A stretch of DNA of 64,000 nt from Anaerolineaceae bacterium (lineage in GTDB: Bacteria > Chloroflexota > Anaerolineae > Aggregatilineales > Phototrophicaceae). The position numbers were made by a program, and so were the translations under genes. The stretch spans positions 1,736,001-1,800,000 of the forward strand of contig JACKCF010000001.1 in NCBI GenBank assembly GCA_020634165.1. Reading direction: 5' to 3'. The notes beneath the pieces are model-generated. The model worked only from the letters and a program-made list of their open reading frames with translations. It did not search any database and was not told the origin of the DNA. This document shows positions 34,875-43,302 of this stretch, one piece after another; within the stretch, counting starts at the first letter, position 1; each line of letters opens with the position of its first letter.

Positions 34875-36086
34875 ATGTTTGAGACGATTCGTGTTGCTTT
34901 TCTGAACCTGGGCGCTAACCGCATGCGTACCGGCCTCACCATGCTTGGTGTGACCATTGGCGTAGCAGCGGTCATCATCCTTGTGTCGGTAGGGCAGGCC
35001 TTTGAAACCTACGTCCAGGAGCAGTTCCAGAGTGTCGGTGTCAATCTGATCTTCATCGTTCCCACCGCCGATGATCGCGGCCAGGTTACGCCCCTGACGC
35101 TCAATGATGCTGAAGCGCTCGCCAATCTTTACAATGTGCCCGATGCCAGCGTCGTCATGCCCCACCGCAACGTCCGCCGGACCATCAAGTTTGCCAGCCG
35201 CGAAGTCGAGCGCCAGGTCCAGGGCGTCGATACCAGCTATCTGCAACTTTTTAATCGAGAGATCGCTGCCGGACGCTTCATCGACGAGCGTGATCTGGAT
35301 ACCAGTGCCCGCGTTGCAGTCGTCGAACAGGGGTTAGTCGATACGCTTATGCCCGATGTCTATCCAGTTGGCCAGAGCATTCGCGTTGGCGATGTCCGCT
35401 TTACGGTAATCGGTGTCCTCGGCCAGCAGGGATCGAGCATATTCGGCGGCGGCTCTGGCATCATTGTTCCGATTACGACCGTTCAGACCCGCCTCTCTGG
35501 TGAACGTGTTCTCAGTGGTGAGCGACCGATTACCTTTATTTCTGCCCAGGCCCGCGATAGTAACCTCGTTGATGATGTCGTTGACGAAATCACCCAAACG
35601 CTGCGCGCCGAGCGCGACATCAGCTTCCGCGATTCGGATGATTTTGTTGTCTTTACTCAGTCGGAAATCATCGACACGCTGGCCAGCATCACCGGCTTGA
35701 TTACAGTCTTTTTGGCGATTCTGGCAGGCATTTCCCTGCTCGTAGGGGGTATCGGCATCACCAATATCATGCTCGTCACCGTCACCGAACGCACCCGCGA
35801 AATTGGCCTTCGTAAAGCTGTTGGTGCTCAAAAATCCGCTATTCTGCTACAATTTCTTACGGAGGCGGTTGTCTTATCACTGATCGGCGGGTCAATCGGC
35901 GTGCTGATTGCGATTGGATTTAGTGCTCTGGTGTCACGTTTTCAGCCGGAGTTACAGGTTCAGGTGCAGCTCAGTAGTGTGCTGCTGGCGACCGTGATTT
36001 CAGTCGTGGTTGGCGTGTTATCTGGCGGGTATCCCGCCCAGCGCGCAGCCAATCTCAACCCGATTGATGCCCTTCGCTATGAATAA
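34875..36086 (+). CDS. MacB-type ABC transporter permease (second of two)
   Basis: A 403-residue paralogue of the preceding permease with the same order: N-terminal span (GLTMLGVTIGVAAVIILVSV), extracytoplasmic core, three FtsX-type spans and the coupling segment IMLVTVTERTREIGLRKAVG. Its core domain differs enough to suggest specialised partner roles in a heterodimer. It is separated by 29 bases from the next small gene, which may be part of the operon. Confidence 0.93.
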   Translation: MFETIRVAFLNLGANRMRTGLTMLGVTIGVAAVIILVSVGQAFETYVQEQFQSVGVNLIFIVPTADDRGQVTPLTLNDAEALANLYNVPDASVVMPHRNVRRTIKFASREVERQVQGVDTSYLQLFNREIAAGRFIDERDLDTSARVAVVEQGLVDTLMPDVYPVGQSIRVGDVRFTVIGVLGQQGSSIFGGGSGIIVPITTVQTRLSGERVLSGERPITFISAQARDSNLVDDVVDEITQTLRAERDISFRDSDDFVVFTQSEIIDTLASITGLITVFLAILAGISLLVGGIGITNIMLVTVTERTREIGLRKAVGAQKSAILLQFLTEAVVLSLIGGSIGVLIAIGFSALVSRFQPELQVQVQLSSVLLATVISVVVGVLSGGYPAQRAANLNPIDALRYE

Positions 36087-36115
36087 AAGTCTGTGTCCGT
36101 TTCAGTTGGTGATTT

Positions 36116-36637
36116 ATGTCTGCTTTAGAGCCGCAGCATTCGTCGGATATTATGGTTCCGCTGGATCGCGTTTATGTCATTAATGAGCACGACTTTGTGA
36201 TTGATTGGGGGGATCAGCGGGTAGAGTCCCTGACAGATGGACGCTATTTCCCAGCGCCCGCTATCGAAAGCCGCCATGAGATCAGTCAATACGAGTTGGA
36301 ACAATTGCAACGGGCGGGCTATATCAACGGCTATGATGACCATTTCGTTTTTCTGGATGTTCATGCGGTCACCTATGGCCATGAGCAGCAGCGTCAATAC
36401 TATCTGCACACCCGCCTGACCAAGGACTATCGCGCTGATGTGGAAGGTTGGCTCCAGTTAGCGAACCTCAGCAATGAGCTTTCAGTGCGCGTACAGCGAA
36501 ACTTTGTTATCATTCGTGGTAAAAGTGGGCTTGGTTTTCCAGCTTTGGAAACAGCACTGGCTGCGCAGGCGCGCATCGTCCAACAAGTGCCACAATTAGC
36601 CCAGACTGTAGTTTCGTTTATAGAAGTATTGGCCTGA
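36116..36637 (+). CDS. Unknown soluble protein after the exporter genes
   Basis: A 173-residue protein with no signal peptide or span and no family I can name. It looks mixed alpha/beta with an acidic N-terminus. Segments such as IINEHDFVIDW-like VYVINEHDFVIDWGDQ and YYLHTRLTKDYRADVEGWL suggest a ligand- or protein-binding domain. It starts 29 bases after the second permease, in the same direction, so it could be cotranscribed and linked to exporter use. The ribosome site is weak. The frame has coherent codon use and is likely a real gene. Confidence 0.55.
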   Translation: MSALEPQHSSDIMVPLDRVYVINEHDFVIDWGDQRVESLTDGRYFPAPAIESRHEISQYELEQLQRAGYINGYDDHFVFLDVHAVTYGHEQQRQYYLHTRLTKDYRADVEGWLQLANLSNELSVRVQRNFVIIRGKSGLGFPALETALAAQARIVQQVPQLAQTVVSFIEVLA

Positions 36638-36721
36638 AGATGATATACCCTAAGTATGATTTCAGGCGTTCTGGTTTAAACTGCAAAAAACTTGCATACA
36701 ACTGCCTAGAGGTTAATTCGC

Positions 36722-37309
36722 ATGGTCAGCGAAAGCGGTCATGACAACCCGATAGATCATCCTGATATTCGCGCAGTCCACGATAGCATGTTGGATGGCC
36801 TTGGCCAGCTTGCCGACTATTTTGGTTTCAGCAAGATTCTTGGCCAGCTTTACGGCACGTTGATGCTCAGTGCGGAACCTTTGTCGCTCGATGATATGGT
36901 CGAACGTCTCGACATCTCCAAAGCCAGCGTCAGCATGAACATGCGCTCCCTTGAGCATATGGGCATGGTCCGGCAGGTGTGGGTGCGCGGTGGCGGGGGT
37001 CGTCGTAAATACTACGAAGCGGAAACCGAATACTGGAAGATCATCAAGGCCTTGCTCAATGGCCGAGAAATGCGGGATGTCGAGCGCGCGATTGATGTCA
37101 TGACCGAAAATAGCAAGAAGCTCAAAGTTGCCATGCCGCAAATGGCCGACGAAGACCAATCCGTCGCCAAAGTGTACATGCAGCGCATCGCTCAGATGCA
37201 AACTTTGTTCCAGTTTGCCCAGTTGATGATTAGCAGTATTCTGGCACAGGCGGAATCCATCGACTTTAATGATATTTCCAGCATCAAAATTCACTCAGAA
37301 CCAGACTAG
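36722..37309 (+). CDS. GbsR/MarR-type transcriptional regulator
   Basis: A 195-residue winged-helix protein. The N-terminal helix (MLDGLGQLADYFGFSKILGQ) and LYGTLMLSAEPLSLDDMVERLDISKASVSMNMRSLEHMG form the GbsR-type helix-turn-helix, with the recognition helix at SKASVSMNMRSL. The wing is VWVRGGGGRRKYYEAE. A long helical C-terminus mediates dimerisation. GbsR relatives repress transport and osmolyte genes. It may regulate the exporter operon ending just upstream, for example through the inverted repeat at 29737-29759; that is inference. Confidence 0.85.
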   Translation: MVSESGHDNPIDHPDIRAVHDSMLDGLGQLADYFGFSKILGQLYGTLMLSAEPLSLDDMVERLDISKASVSMNMRSLEHMGMVRQVWVRGGGGRRKYYEAETEYWKIIKALLNGREMRDVERAIDVMTENSKKLKVAMPQMADEDQSVAKVYMQRIAQMQTLFQFAQLMISSILAQAESIDFNDISSIKIHSEPD

Positions 37310-37338
37310 CGATCCAACTCACATTATCAGGCTTGCCC

Positions 37339-37367
37339 TTGAGGCAAACCAGTACTTAACCTATAAT
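37339..37367 (+). promoter_or_regulatory. Promoter of tRNA-Leu
   Basis: TTGAGG (37339-37344) and a perfect TATAAT (37362-37367) are spaced by 17 bases. The tRNA begins 15 bases after the -10, which fits a short leader. Confidence 0.7.
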
Positions 37368-37381
37368 GTGGCGTCAGTGCC

Positions 37382-37463
37382 GGGGGAGTGGCGGAATTGG
37401 CAGACGCGCATGACTTAGGATCATGTCTCTCAGGAGGTGAGGGTTCAAGTCCCTCCTTCCCCA
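37382..37463 (+). tRNA. tRNA-Leu (anticodon UAG)
   Basis: An 82-base class II tRNA. Acceptor GGGGGAG (37382-37388) pairs with CTTCCCC (37456-37462) with one G-T, followed by discriminator A. The D-arm contains GGAATTGGCAGA. The anticodon arm CATGA-CTTAGGA-TCATG gives anticodon TAG (UAG), reading CUN leucine codons. A long variable arm (TCTCTCAGGAGGTGA region) and the T-arm with GGTTCAAGTCC confirm leucine class. CCA is not encoded and must be added after transcription. A good promoter and a terminator flank it. Confidence 0.97.
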
Positions 37464-37470
37464 TCCATCT

Positions 37471-37495
37471 AAAAAGGCGCATCAGGCGTCTTTTT
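37471..37495 (+). terminator. Intrinsic terminator after tRNA-Leu
   Basis: AAAAAGGCGC (37471-37480) pairs with GCGTCTTTTT (37486-37495), with one G-T, around a five-base loop. The T-run forms the 3' arm. Confidence 0.88.
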
Positions 37496-37535
37496 ATTAT
37501 GAAGCCAGTTTGTGTAGTTTCACACCTTTTGCATT

Positions 37536-37547
37536 CGTAGTCCTACG
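37536..37547. promoter_or_regulatory. Palindrome upstream of tig (site 1)
   Basis: CGTAG-TC-CTACG, a perfect palindrome, preceded by TT. It shares the CGTAG/CTACG arms with site 2, 55 bases downstream. A candidate operator of the tig-clpP-clpX genes. Confidence 0.4.
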
Positions 37548-37601
37548 TAGTGGCGCACGATCAACACGGCTTCATAATCTGATAAACATTTTATAGAGGT
37601 T

Positions 37602-37614
37602 CGTAGTAACTACG
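37602..37614. promoter_or_regulatory. Palindrome overlapping the tig promoter (site 2)
   Basis: CGTAGTAACTACG, a perfect 13-base palindrome, also preceded by TT. It ends two bases before TATAAT at 37617-37622, so a bound protein would occlude the promoter. It does not resemble CIRCE or CtsR boxes. Confidence 0.45.
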
Positions 37615-37616
37615 GC

Positions 37617-37622
37617 TATAAT
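37617..37622 (+). promoter_or_regulatory. -10 box of the tig-clpP-clpX operon
   Basis: A perfect TATAAT 30 bases before the tig start codon. No good -35 at 16-18 bases is seen, so promoter activity may need an activator or a poor -35. Confidence 0.45.
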
Positions 37623-37652
37623 CACCTTTAGATTCTACGCAAGGATAGGCTC

Positions 37653-39350
37653 TTGAACGTCCAGACTGAGCATTTAGACAACCACACCGCGCGCCTCACT
37701 GTCGAAGTTGACGCATCCAAATGGGAAAGTGCAAAAAAGGAAGCCGCGCGCAAACTCGCAAAACGGTATCGCATCCCTGGTTTCCGTAAGGGTAAAGCAC
37801 CCTACAATGTCATCCTCCGTTACGTTGGCGAACCAACCATTGTAGAAGATGCGATTGAATCACTTGGCAATGAGGTCTACCGCGAAGCCCTTGAGTCTTC
37901 CGAAGTCGCACCCTACGCGGCTGGCTCTCTCGAGGACTTCAAACTGGAACCGCCGACCTATATCTTCACGGTCCCGTTGCAGCCCAAAGCTGAGCTGACG
38001 GATTACCGTGATGTACGCCTGGATTATGAAGCGCCGGAAATCACCGACGAAGATGTCGAAGCATCGCTCGAATCATTGCGTTCGCAGCGCGCTGAGGTCG
38101 AAGAGTCCGAGGAACCAGTGGCCATTGGTGATCGCGTGACGTTCGATGTACATAGCGAATTTTCCGATGGTGAAGAATCAGAGGACGAAGAATCAGAGGA
38201 CGAAGAATCAGAGGCTGAGGATTCTGTTGAGGCTGCTGAAAGCGAAGATGCCGAAGAAGAGCATGACCACGATCATGATCATGATCATGATGATGAGTCA
38301 GAGAATGAAATTCCCAAGAAGGGCGACCCCTTCATCCATCGCCATGATCTGCGCATTGACCTGAATGAGGGCGAGAACGAACCTGTGCTGAAGGGCTTCT
38401 CGGCATCACTGGCAGGCTCCAATGTGGGTGATACGGTCGAATTCGAGCTTGAGGTGCCCGATGAAGAAAGCTATGAAGGCATCGTTGGTCGCAAAGTGCA
38501 TTTCAGTGTCGAAGTCAAGAAGATCGAAAAAGTCGCACTGCCGGAACTCAACGACGACTTCGCAGCCCAGGTGACGGAAGAAGAAGACGAACCCCTCACA
38601 ACCCTGGATCAACTGCGTGAACGCCTTCGCGAAAATCTCGAACGCGAAGCGACCAACCAGGCGGAAATTGAGTATGCCAACAAAGTGCTCGATGAAATGG
38701 TCGAACAGGCCGACGTCGCCTATCCCGATGTCATGGTCGCGGAACAGACCGATGACATGATCGAGGATTTTGGCCGTAACATTGCCCAGCAGGGCATTCA
38801 ACTGGAAAACTATCTCCAGATCATGGGTATGACCCGTGAAGACCTGGCCGAACGCTATCATGAACAGGCTGAAAAATCAGTCGCACGGTCTATCGTTCTC
38901 GGTGAAATTATCTCTGCCGAGAAGGTTCGCGTCCGCGCAGCCGAGATTGACCAGCAAATTGACGAAATGATGGCCCAGTTTGGTGAACAGGCCGAGGCCC
39001 TCCGTCAGTATCTGGATACACCCCAGCAGCGCAGCGCGATTGCTAACAATCTGCTTTACGAACGCGTCATGAAGCGCATCAGTGCAATTGGCCAGGGAAC
39101 TGCGCCCACCTTCGAGGAAATCGAAGCCGAAATCGCCGCTCAGGATGCCGCACCGGAAGTTGAAGAAGCTGCGCCTGAAGCCTCAATCGAAGAAGTTGCA
39201 CAGTCTGAAGTAGAATCTACAGGGGTTGAAGCGTCTGAAGCTGTGGCAGAGGCCGAAGTTGAAGCAGAAGACGAGGAAACTGAAGAACAAGAGGCTGAAG
39301 AGGCCCCGGCTGACGATGATGTTGAGCCGGACGAAACAGACAATCCATAG
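37653..39350 (+). CDS. tig: Trigger factor with acidic/His-rich insert
   Basis: A 565-residue chaperone; the usual length is ~430-480. The N-terminal ribosome-binding domain carries the signature IPGFRKGKAP (41-50). The PPIase (FKBP-like) domain begins near GDRVTFDV (~159) and is interrupted by an insert at ~171-219, made of Glu/Asp/Ser repeats and an alternating His-Asp run (204-214). The domain then resumes at PVLKGFSASLAGSNVGDTVE. The C-terminal chaperone domain (~300-490) is followed by an acidic ~75-residue tail. Trigger factor meets nascent chains at the ribosome. The insert could bind divalent metal, as in SlyD, but that is inference. Start TTG 37653 has AAGGA seven bases upstream. clpP and clpX follow. 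Confidence 0.95.
   Translation: MNVQTEHLDNHTARLTVEVDASKWESAKKEAARKLAKRYRIPGFRKGKAPYNVILRYVGEPTIVEDAIESLGNEVYREALESSEVAPYAAGSLEDFKLEPPTYIFTVPLQPKAELTDYRDVRLDYEAPEITDEDVEASLESLRSQRAEVEESEEPVAIGDRVTFDVHSEFSDGEESEDEESEDEESEAEDSVEAAESEDAEEEHDHDHDHDHDDESENEIPKKGDPFIHRHDLRIDLNEGENEPVLKGFSASLAGSNVGDTVEFELEVPDEESYEGIVGRKVHFSVEVKKIEKVALPELNDDFAAQVTEEEDEPLTTLDQLRERLRENLEREATNQAEIEYANKVLDEMVEQADVAYPDVMVAEQTDDMIEDFGRNIAQQGIQLENYLQIMGMTREDLAERYHEQAEKSVARSIVLGEIISAEKVRVRAAEIDQQIDEMMAQFGEQAEALRQYLDTPQQRSAIANNLLYERVMKRISAIGQGTAPTFEEIEAEIAAQDAAPEVEEAAPEASIEEVAQSEVESTGVEASEAVAEAEVEAEDEETEEQEAEEAPADDDVEPDETDNP
38163..38215 (+). repeat. Short tandem repeat inside tig
   Basis: About three copies of a 15-base unit (GAATCAGAGGACGAA and variants) encode the Glu/Asp/Ser part of the insert. 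A GATCAT-type repeat at about 38268-38298 encodes the His-Asp run. Such repeats can expand or contract, so insert length may vary between strains. Confidence 0.8.
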
Positions 39351-39442
39351 TCCGTTAAACAATCAAGACAATCGTAAGCAACGTAAACTGCTAAACTCAC
39401 CAGAAAGGAGTATGATGTGTCTGTAGGAACAGCACATCAACG

Positions 39443-40051
39443 ATGACTATGAACCCAATGAACGTCATTCCGATGGTGATTGAACAAGGTAGCCGGGGCG
39501 AACGCGCCTACGATATCTATTCCTTGTTGCTCAAAGAACGCATCGTATTCGTTGGTACGGGCATCAATGACCAGGTTGCTAACCTGATCGTCGCCCAATT
39601 GCTTTTCCTGGATCGCGAAGACCCGGATCGTCGCATCCAGATGTACATTAACTCACCAGGCGGCCAGGTCTATGCTGGTATGGCCATGTACGACGCTATG
39701 CAGTTGACATCGGCCCCGGTCAGCACGACGGCCGTTGGTCTGGCTGCAAGCTTCGGAACGGTCCTGTTAGTCGGTGGAGCGGCTGGTTTGCGTTATGCGC
39801 TGCCAAACGCTACTATCCATATGCACCAGCCTTTGGGGGGTACCCAGGGTCAGGTCACAGATATGGAAATCCAGATCAAAGAGTTCAACCGCCTGAAGAA
39901 ACAGCTCAACGATATTTTCGTCCGCCACACGGGCCAGCCGCTTGATGTCATCGAGCATGATCTGGACCGTGATAGCTACCGTAGTCCAGAAGAGGCCAAA
40001 GAATACGGCCTCATCGACGAAGTACTGCATCCTGAAGAAGAGGCAAAATAA
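39443..40051 (+). CDS. clpP: ATP-dependent Clp protease proteolytic subunit
   Basis: A 202-residue serine peptidase. The catalytic Ser is in GLAASFGTVLL (S103), the His in ATIHMHQPLGG (H128) and the Asp in the DLDRDSYRS motif. The handle region and C-terminal EEAKEYGLIDEVL are typical. Fourteen subunits form the proteolytic barrel used by ClpX, encoded next. It may carry a short processed N-terminus (MTMNPMNVIPMVIEQ). It lies ~90 bases after tig, where AGAAAGGAG occurs near an earlier ATG at 39412, but the family N-terminus fits ATG 39443. Confidence 0.97.
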   Translation: MTMNPMNVIPMVIEQGSRGERAYDIYSLLLKERIVFVGTGINDQVANLIVAQLLFLDREDPDRRIQMYINSPGGQVYAGMAMYDAMQLTSAPVSTTAVGLAASFGTVLLVGGAAGLRYALPNATIHMHQPLGGTQGQVTDMEIQIKEFNRLKKQLNDIFVRHTGQPLDVIEHDLDRDSYRSPEEAKEYGLIDEVLHPEEEAK

Positions 40052-40053
40052 CC

Positions 40054-41349
40054 GTGAATTACCCACCCGGAGGGCACAAGTGCTCGTTCTGTGGCAAAAG
40101 CCACGATGAAGTCGAGCGATTGATCGCAGGGCCGGATAACGTCTTTATCTGTAACTATTGCGTCGAGCTCTGCCACAACTTGTTGGCGGATGAAGACTAT
40201 ACCGAGACCAATGTGCCGGATTTCCAGTTGGATCGTCTGCTGACCCCGCGCGAAATCATGGACCATCTCGATGAGTACGTGGTTGGTCAGGAATACGCCA
40301 AGCGTGTCTTGAGTGTGGCTGTCTACAATCACTACAAACGTATCCAGGCTGATAGTGTCGAAAAAGACGTTGAGTTGGGCAAGAGCAACATCCTGATGAT
40401 TGGCCCAACCGGCAGCGGCAAAACCTTCCTGGCACAAAATCTGGCTCGTATCCTGGATGTGCCATTCTGCATTGCAGATGCCACCGCACTGACAGAAGCG
40501 GGTTATGTCGGTGAAGACGTCGAAAATATTCTTCTGCGCCTGATCCAGGCTGCCGATGGCGATATTGCCCGTGCAGAACGCGGCATCATCTACATCGATG
40601 AAATCGACAAGATTGCACGTAAATCCAACGACAATCCATCCATCACTCGCGATGTCTCTGGTGAAGGTGTCCAGCAGGCGCTCCTCAAGATCATCGAAGG
40701 TACGACGGCCAATGTGCCGCCGCAGGGTGGCCGCAAGCACCCACATCAGGAATTCCTGCAAATTGATACCAGCCGCATTCTCTTTATCTGTGGTGGTACG
40801 TTTGAAGGCATCGACAACGTGATTGCCAAGCGTGTTGGCGTCAAAGGCTCCCTTGGCTTCAAGGTTGCCAGCCGCACAGCTCGCGATACGGGTGAACTGC
40901 TGCGTCGCGTCAGCCCGGAAGACCTGATTTCTCATGGTCTCATCCCAGAGCTGGTTGGACGCCTGCCGGTCATCGTTGGCGTTGATCCGCTTGACCGCGA
41001 TGCCCTTATGCGCATCCTTGTAGAGCCGAAGAATTCCCTGACACGCCAGTATCAATACCTGCTCTCGCTGGATAATGTAGACCTGGTCTTTGCCGAGGAT
41101 TCTCTATCTGCGGCGGCTGATCTTGCGATGAGTCGCGGAACTGGTGCGCGTGGTTTGCGCTCCATCATCGAAAAGAGCCTCGTTGATGTCATGTTCGAGG
41201 TTCCAGGCCATGATGGCGTTCGCCGTGTGGTTATCGATGAAGCAGTCGTCCGCGATGAAAAGCGCCCCGACATCTTCGATGTCAATGGCTCGCAATTTGA
41301 ATGGACCGACGGTGGTTCCATCAAACCACCAGCCAAACCCGCTGCCTAA
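40054..41349 (+). CDS. clpX: ATP-dependent Clp protease ATP-binding subunit ClpX
   Basis: A 431-residue unfoldase. The N-terminal zinc-binding domain has CSFCGKSHDEV and CNYCVELC (four Cys), followed by the AAA+ module: Walker A GPTGSGKT, pore-loop ADATALTEAGYVGEDVE, Walker B IIYIDEIDKIARK, and sensor regions up to GARGLRSIIEKSL. It unfolds tagged proteins and feeds them into ClpP. It starts with GTG two bases after the clpP stop, so translation is coupled. A strong terminator ends the operon. Confidence 0.98.
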   Translation: MNYPPGGHKCSFCGKSHDEVERLIAGPDNVFICNYCVELCHNLLADEDYTETNVPDFQLDRLLTPREIMDHLDEYVVGQEYAKRVLSVAVYNHYKRIQADSVEKDVELGKSNILMIGPTGSGKTFLAQNLARILDVPFCIADATALTEAGYVGEDVENILLRLIQAADGDIARAERGIIYIDEIDKIARKSNDNPSITRDVSGEGVQQALLKIIEGTTANVPPQGGRKHPHQEFLQIDTSRILFICGGTFEGIDNVIAKRVGVKGSLGFKVASRTARDTGELLRRVSPEDLISHGLIPELVGRLPVIVGVDPLDRDALMRILVEPKNSLTRQYQYLLSLDNVDLVFAEDSLSAAADLAMSRGTGARGLRSIIEKSLVDVMFEVPGHDGVRRVVIDEAVVRDEKRPDIFDVNGSQFEWTDGGSIKPPAKPAA

Positions 41350-41364
41350 AATCACTTCTCTAGC

Positions 41365-41393
41365 AAAAAAGCACCCAATCGGGTGCTTTTTTT
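41365..41393 (+). terminator. Intrinsic terminator of tig-clpP-clpX
   Basis: AAAAAAGCACCC (41365-41376 region) pairs perfectly with GGGTGCTTTTTT (41381-41392) around AATC, followed by more T. It starts 16 bases after the clpX stop. Confidence 0.93.
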
Positions 41394-41460
41394 GTGCTTG
41401 GAAGCAACTTTTGCAAATAGAATATGTAGAGAGTTTGATTATATCAGGTAGGTTCGTTGA

Positions 41461-43302
41461 ATGAAACATCACCTCAAATGGAAGCATGCTCATATTAGCT
41501 TCATAGTGATATTTCTAATAAGTATGATGGTTATTGCATTACCGTTGCTTGCACAATCAGAAACCTGCTCTGGGGCGCCAGCTAGTCGGCTGGTTGTCGG
41601 TGAACAGGGCAATGTTACTGCTGGTGGTGCGAACAACCTGCGGGCGCAACCCCGTACAGACGCGGAGTTGATCGGCCAGATACCTGCTGGAGGCATATTT
41701 ATTGTTCTTGCAGGGCCAACCTGTGCCGATGGTTATGCATGGTGGCAGGTGGACTATAACGGCCTGGTTGGATGGACAGTCGAAGGCCAGGCTAGCGATT
41801 ATTGGTTAGAACCTTTGGGACCAGTGCCAACCCAGGCACCTACAGTTACGTTGTTCCCATCATCTACCCCTGAATTCCCCCTGGGGACAGCTTGCCCAGG
41901 TTTTTTGCCATCTCGTCTCATTGTTGGTGAACAGGGTCGAGTCACAGCGGGCGGTACTAATAACATGCGCGTGGACCCGGATGCTGGTTCGGAAAAAGTT
42001 GGAGAGATACGGGCCGGAGCACGCTTTCTTGTGCTCGAAGGTCCCGTATGTGCCGGCGGTTTGGCCTGGTGGCGTGTCGAGTATAGCCGTGTGACAGGGT
42101 GGACAGCAGAGGGCCTTAATGATACATACTGGCTGGAACCTGCTGGCCCTGTGCCTACACAGGCCCCAACGTTGACACCTACAATTACCAACACGCCGCG
42201 CCCGACATCAACACCTGCTCCCACCTCGACTTCGGTACCGCCTTTGCCGGAGCTTCAGACGTTCAGTCGACTAAATGCGCTGCTTTATGAACCTTTACCT
42301 GATGATCTTGAGGTGATAACGACGGAAAATGTACATGCACTTCGCCCATTATCTATTCTTGGATACGGCCGAATTCGTAGTATGTCGCTTTCTCCTGATG
42401 GCAAAATGCTGGTCTTAATCACCAGTGTTGGTGTTTGGGTGCAATCTCTAGAAGATATCGAGGCAGAAGGCTGGTTCCTGGACTTGCCACATTTTGATGC
42501 TAGACATTCGGCATTTAGTGCGGATGGTCAATTGCTTGCCATTGCGGCAGAGCCATCGCCAGTGACAGATCACCAAACCGTTGTTCTCGTTAATTTGACC
42601 AACGGGCAACAAGAGGCATTGCCATATCGGACGAATCGGACCATTAGCGCACTGAGATTCAGCCCGGATGGGACTTGGCTTGCGATTTCCAGCAGCCGTG
42701 ATTTATACGACGATAAGCGTGTGACGTTTGTCAATCTCGTCACAGAGCAGCATGAAGTCATAGAAATCAATGAGCAAATGGGTGTCGTTAGTCAAATCGC
42801 CTTTAGTAGAGATAGTCAATTGGTAGCTATGTCCGATGGCCGTCATGAAGTCGTTATTTTCAATCTCGCACTCGGTGAGCATCAGATTAGCTATCGTGTT
42901 GATGACACAATAGGTGCCGTTGGTTTTTCCGCTGATGGCCGCTTCGTATTATCTGCTGGCAGCACAAGTGCTAATGCTTCAGGCGGATTTGGTGTTTTCA
43001 GGGTATGGGATTTAGCGACATCGGAACGTATAGCGACACTTCGATTCGATGGTGGCCTGCGTGAGGTGCTTCTTACGGCGGATGGACAGACGATGATCGT
43101 CGCGTCACAAGCGCCGAATCAGTTCTTCCTCATAGATGCTGAGACGTTCACCGTGAAAGATGAATTCACATTCTCAGTCCCATATATCTACCTGGCGATG
43201 ACCCCCGATGATTATCTACTTGTTTCACACAATGACGGGTCGATACGTGAATGGAACCTAGAGCGTGTTATGCACTTTCATAGGCAAAAAGCTATGCCTT
43301 GA
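41461..43302 (+). pseudogene. SH3/beta-propeller exported protein, 5' part of a gene split by an IS
   Basis: The 613-codon frame has a signal peptide (residues ~10-32), two bacterial SH3-like repeats (each starting C-x-G-x-x-x-S-R-L with VGEQG and ending YWLEP; ~35-120 and ~140-225), a Thr/Pro linker and WD40/TolB-like propeller blades from ~290. The native frame ends at 43261; the last codons (HFHRQKAMP) come from the inserted element. Removing 43262-44128 plus one copy of CTAG joins this exactly in frame to 44133-44521, giving a 729-residue ancestral protein. The shortened protein lacks the last propeller blades and may be unstable. It probably acted outside the cell as a wall-binding propeller. 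Confidence 0.9.

Noticed and set aside
36632..36667. GCCTGAA/TTCAGGC inverted repeat after the unknown gene
   Set aside because: The spacer is 22 bases and no T-run follows, so a terminator call is not supported; operator function is also unclear.
38163..38215. Regular repeats that could suggest a CRISPR-like array
   Set aside because: They are in-frame codon repeats within tig without spacers; no cas gene is near.
39976..41055. 359-codon frame antisense to clpP/clpX
   Set aside because: Long antisense frames are common opposite GC-rich genes; it matches only the reverse of ClpX codons and has no start context.
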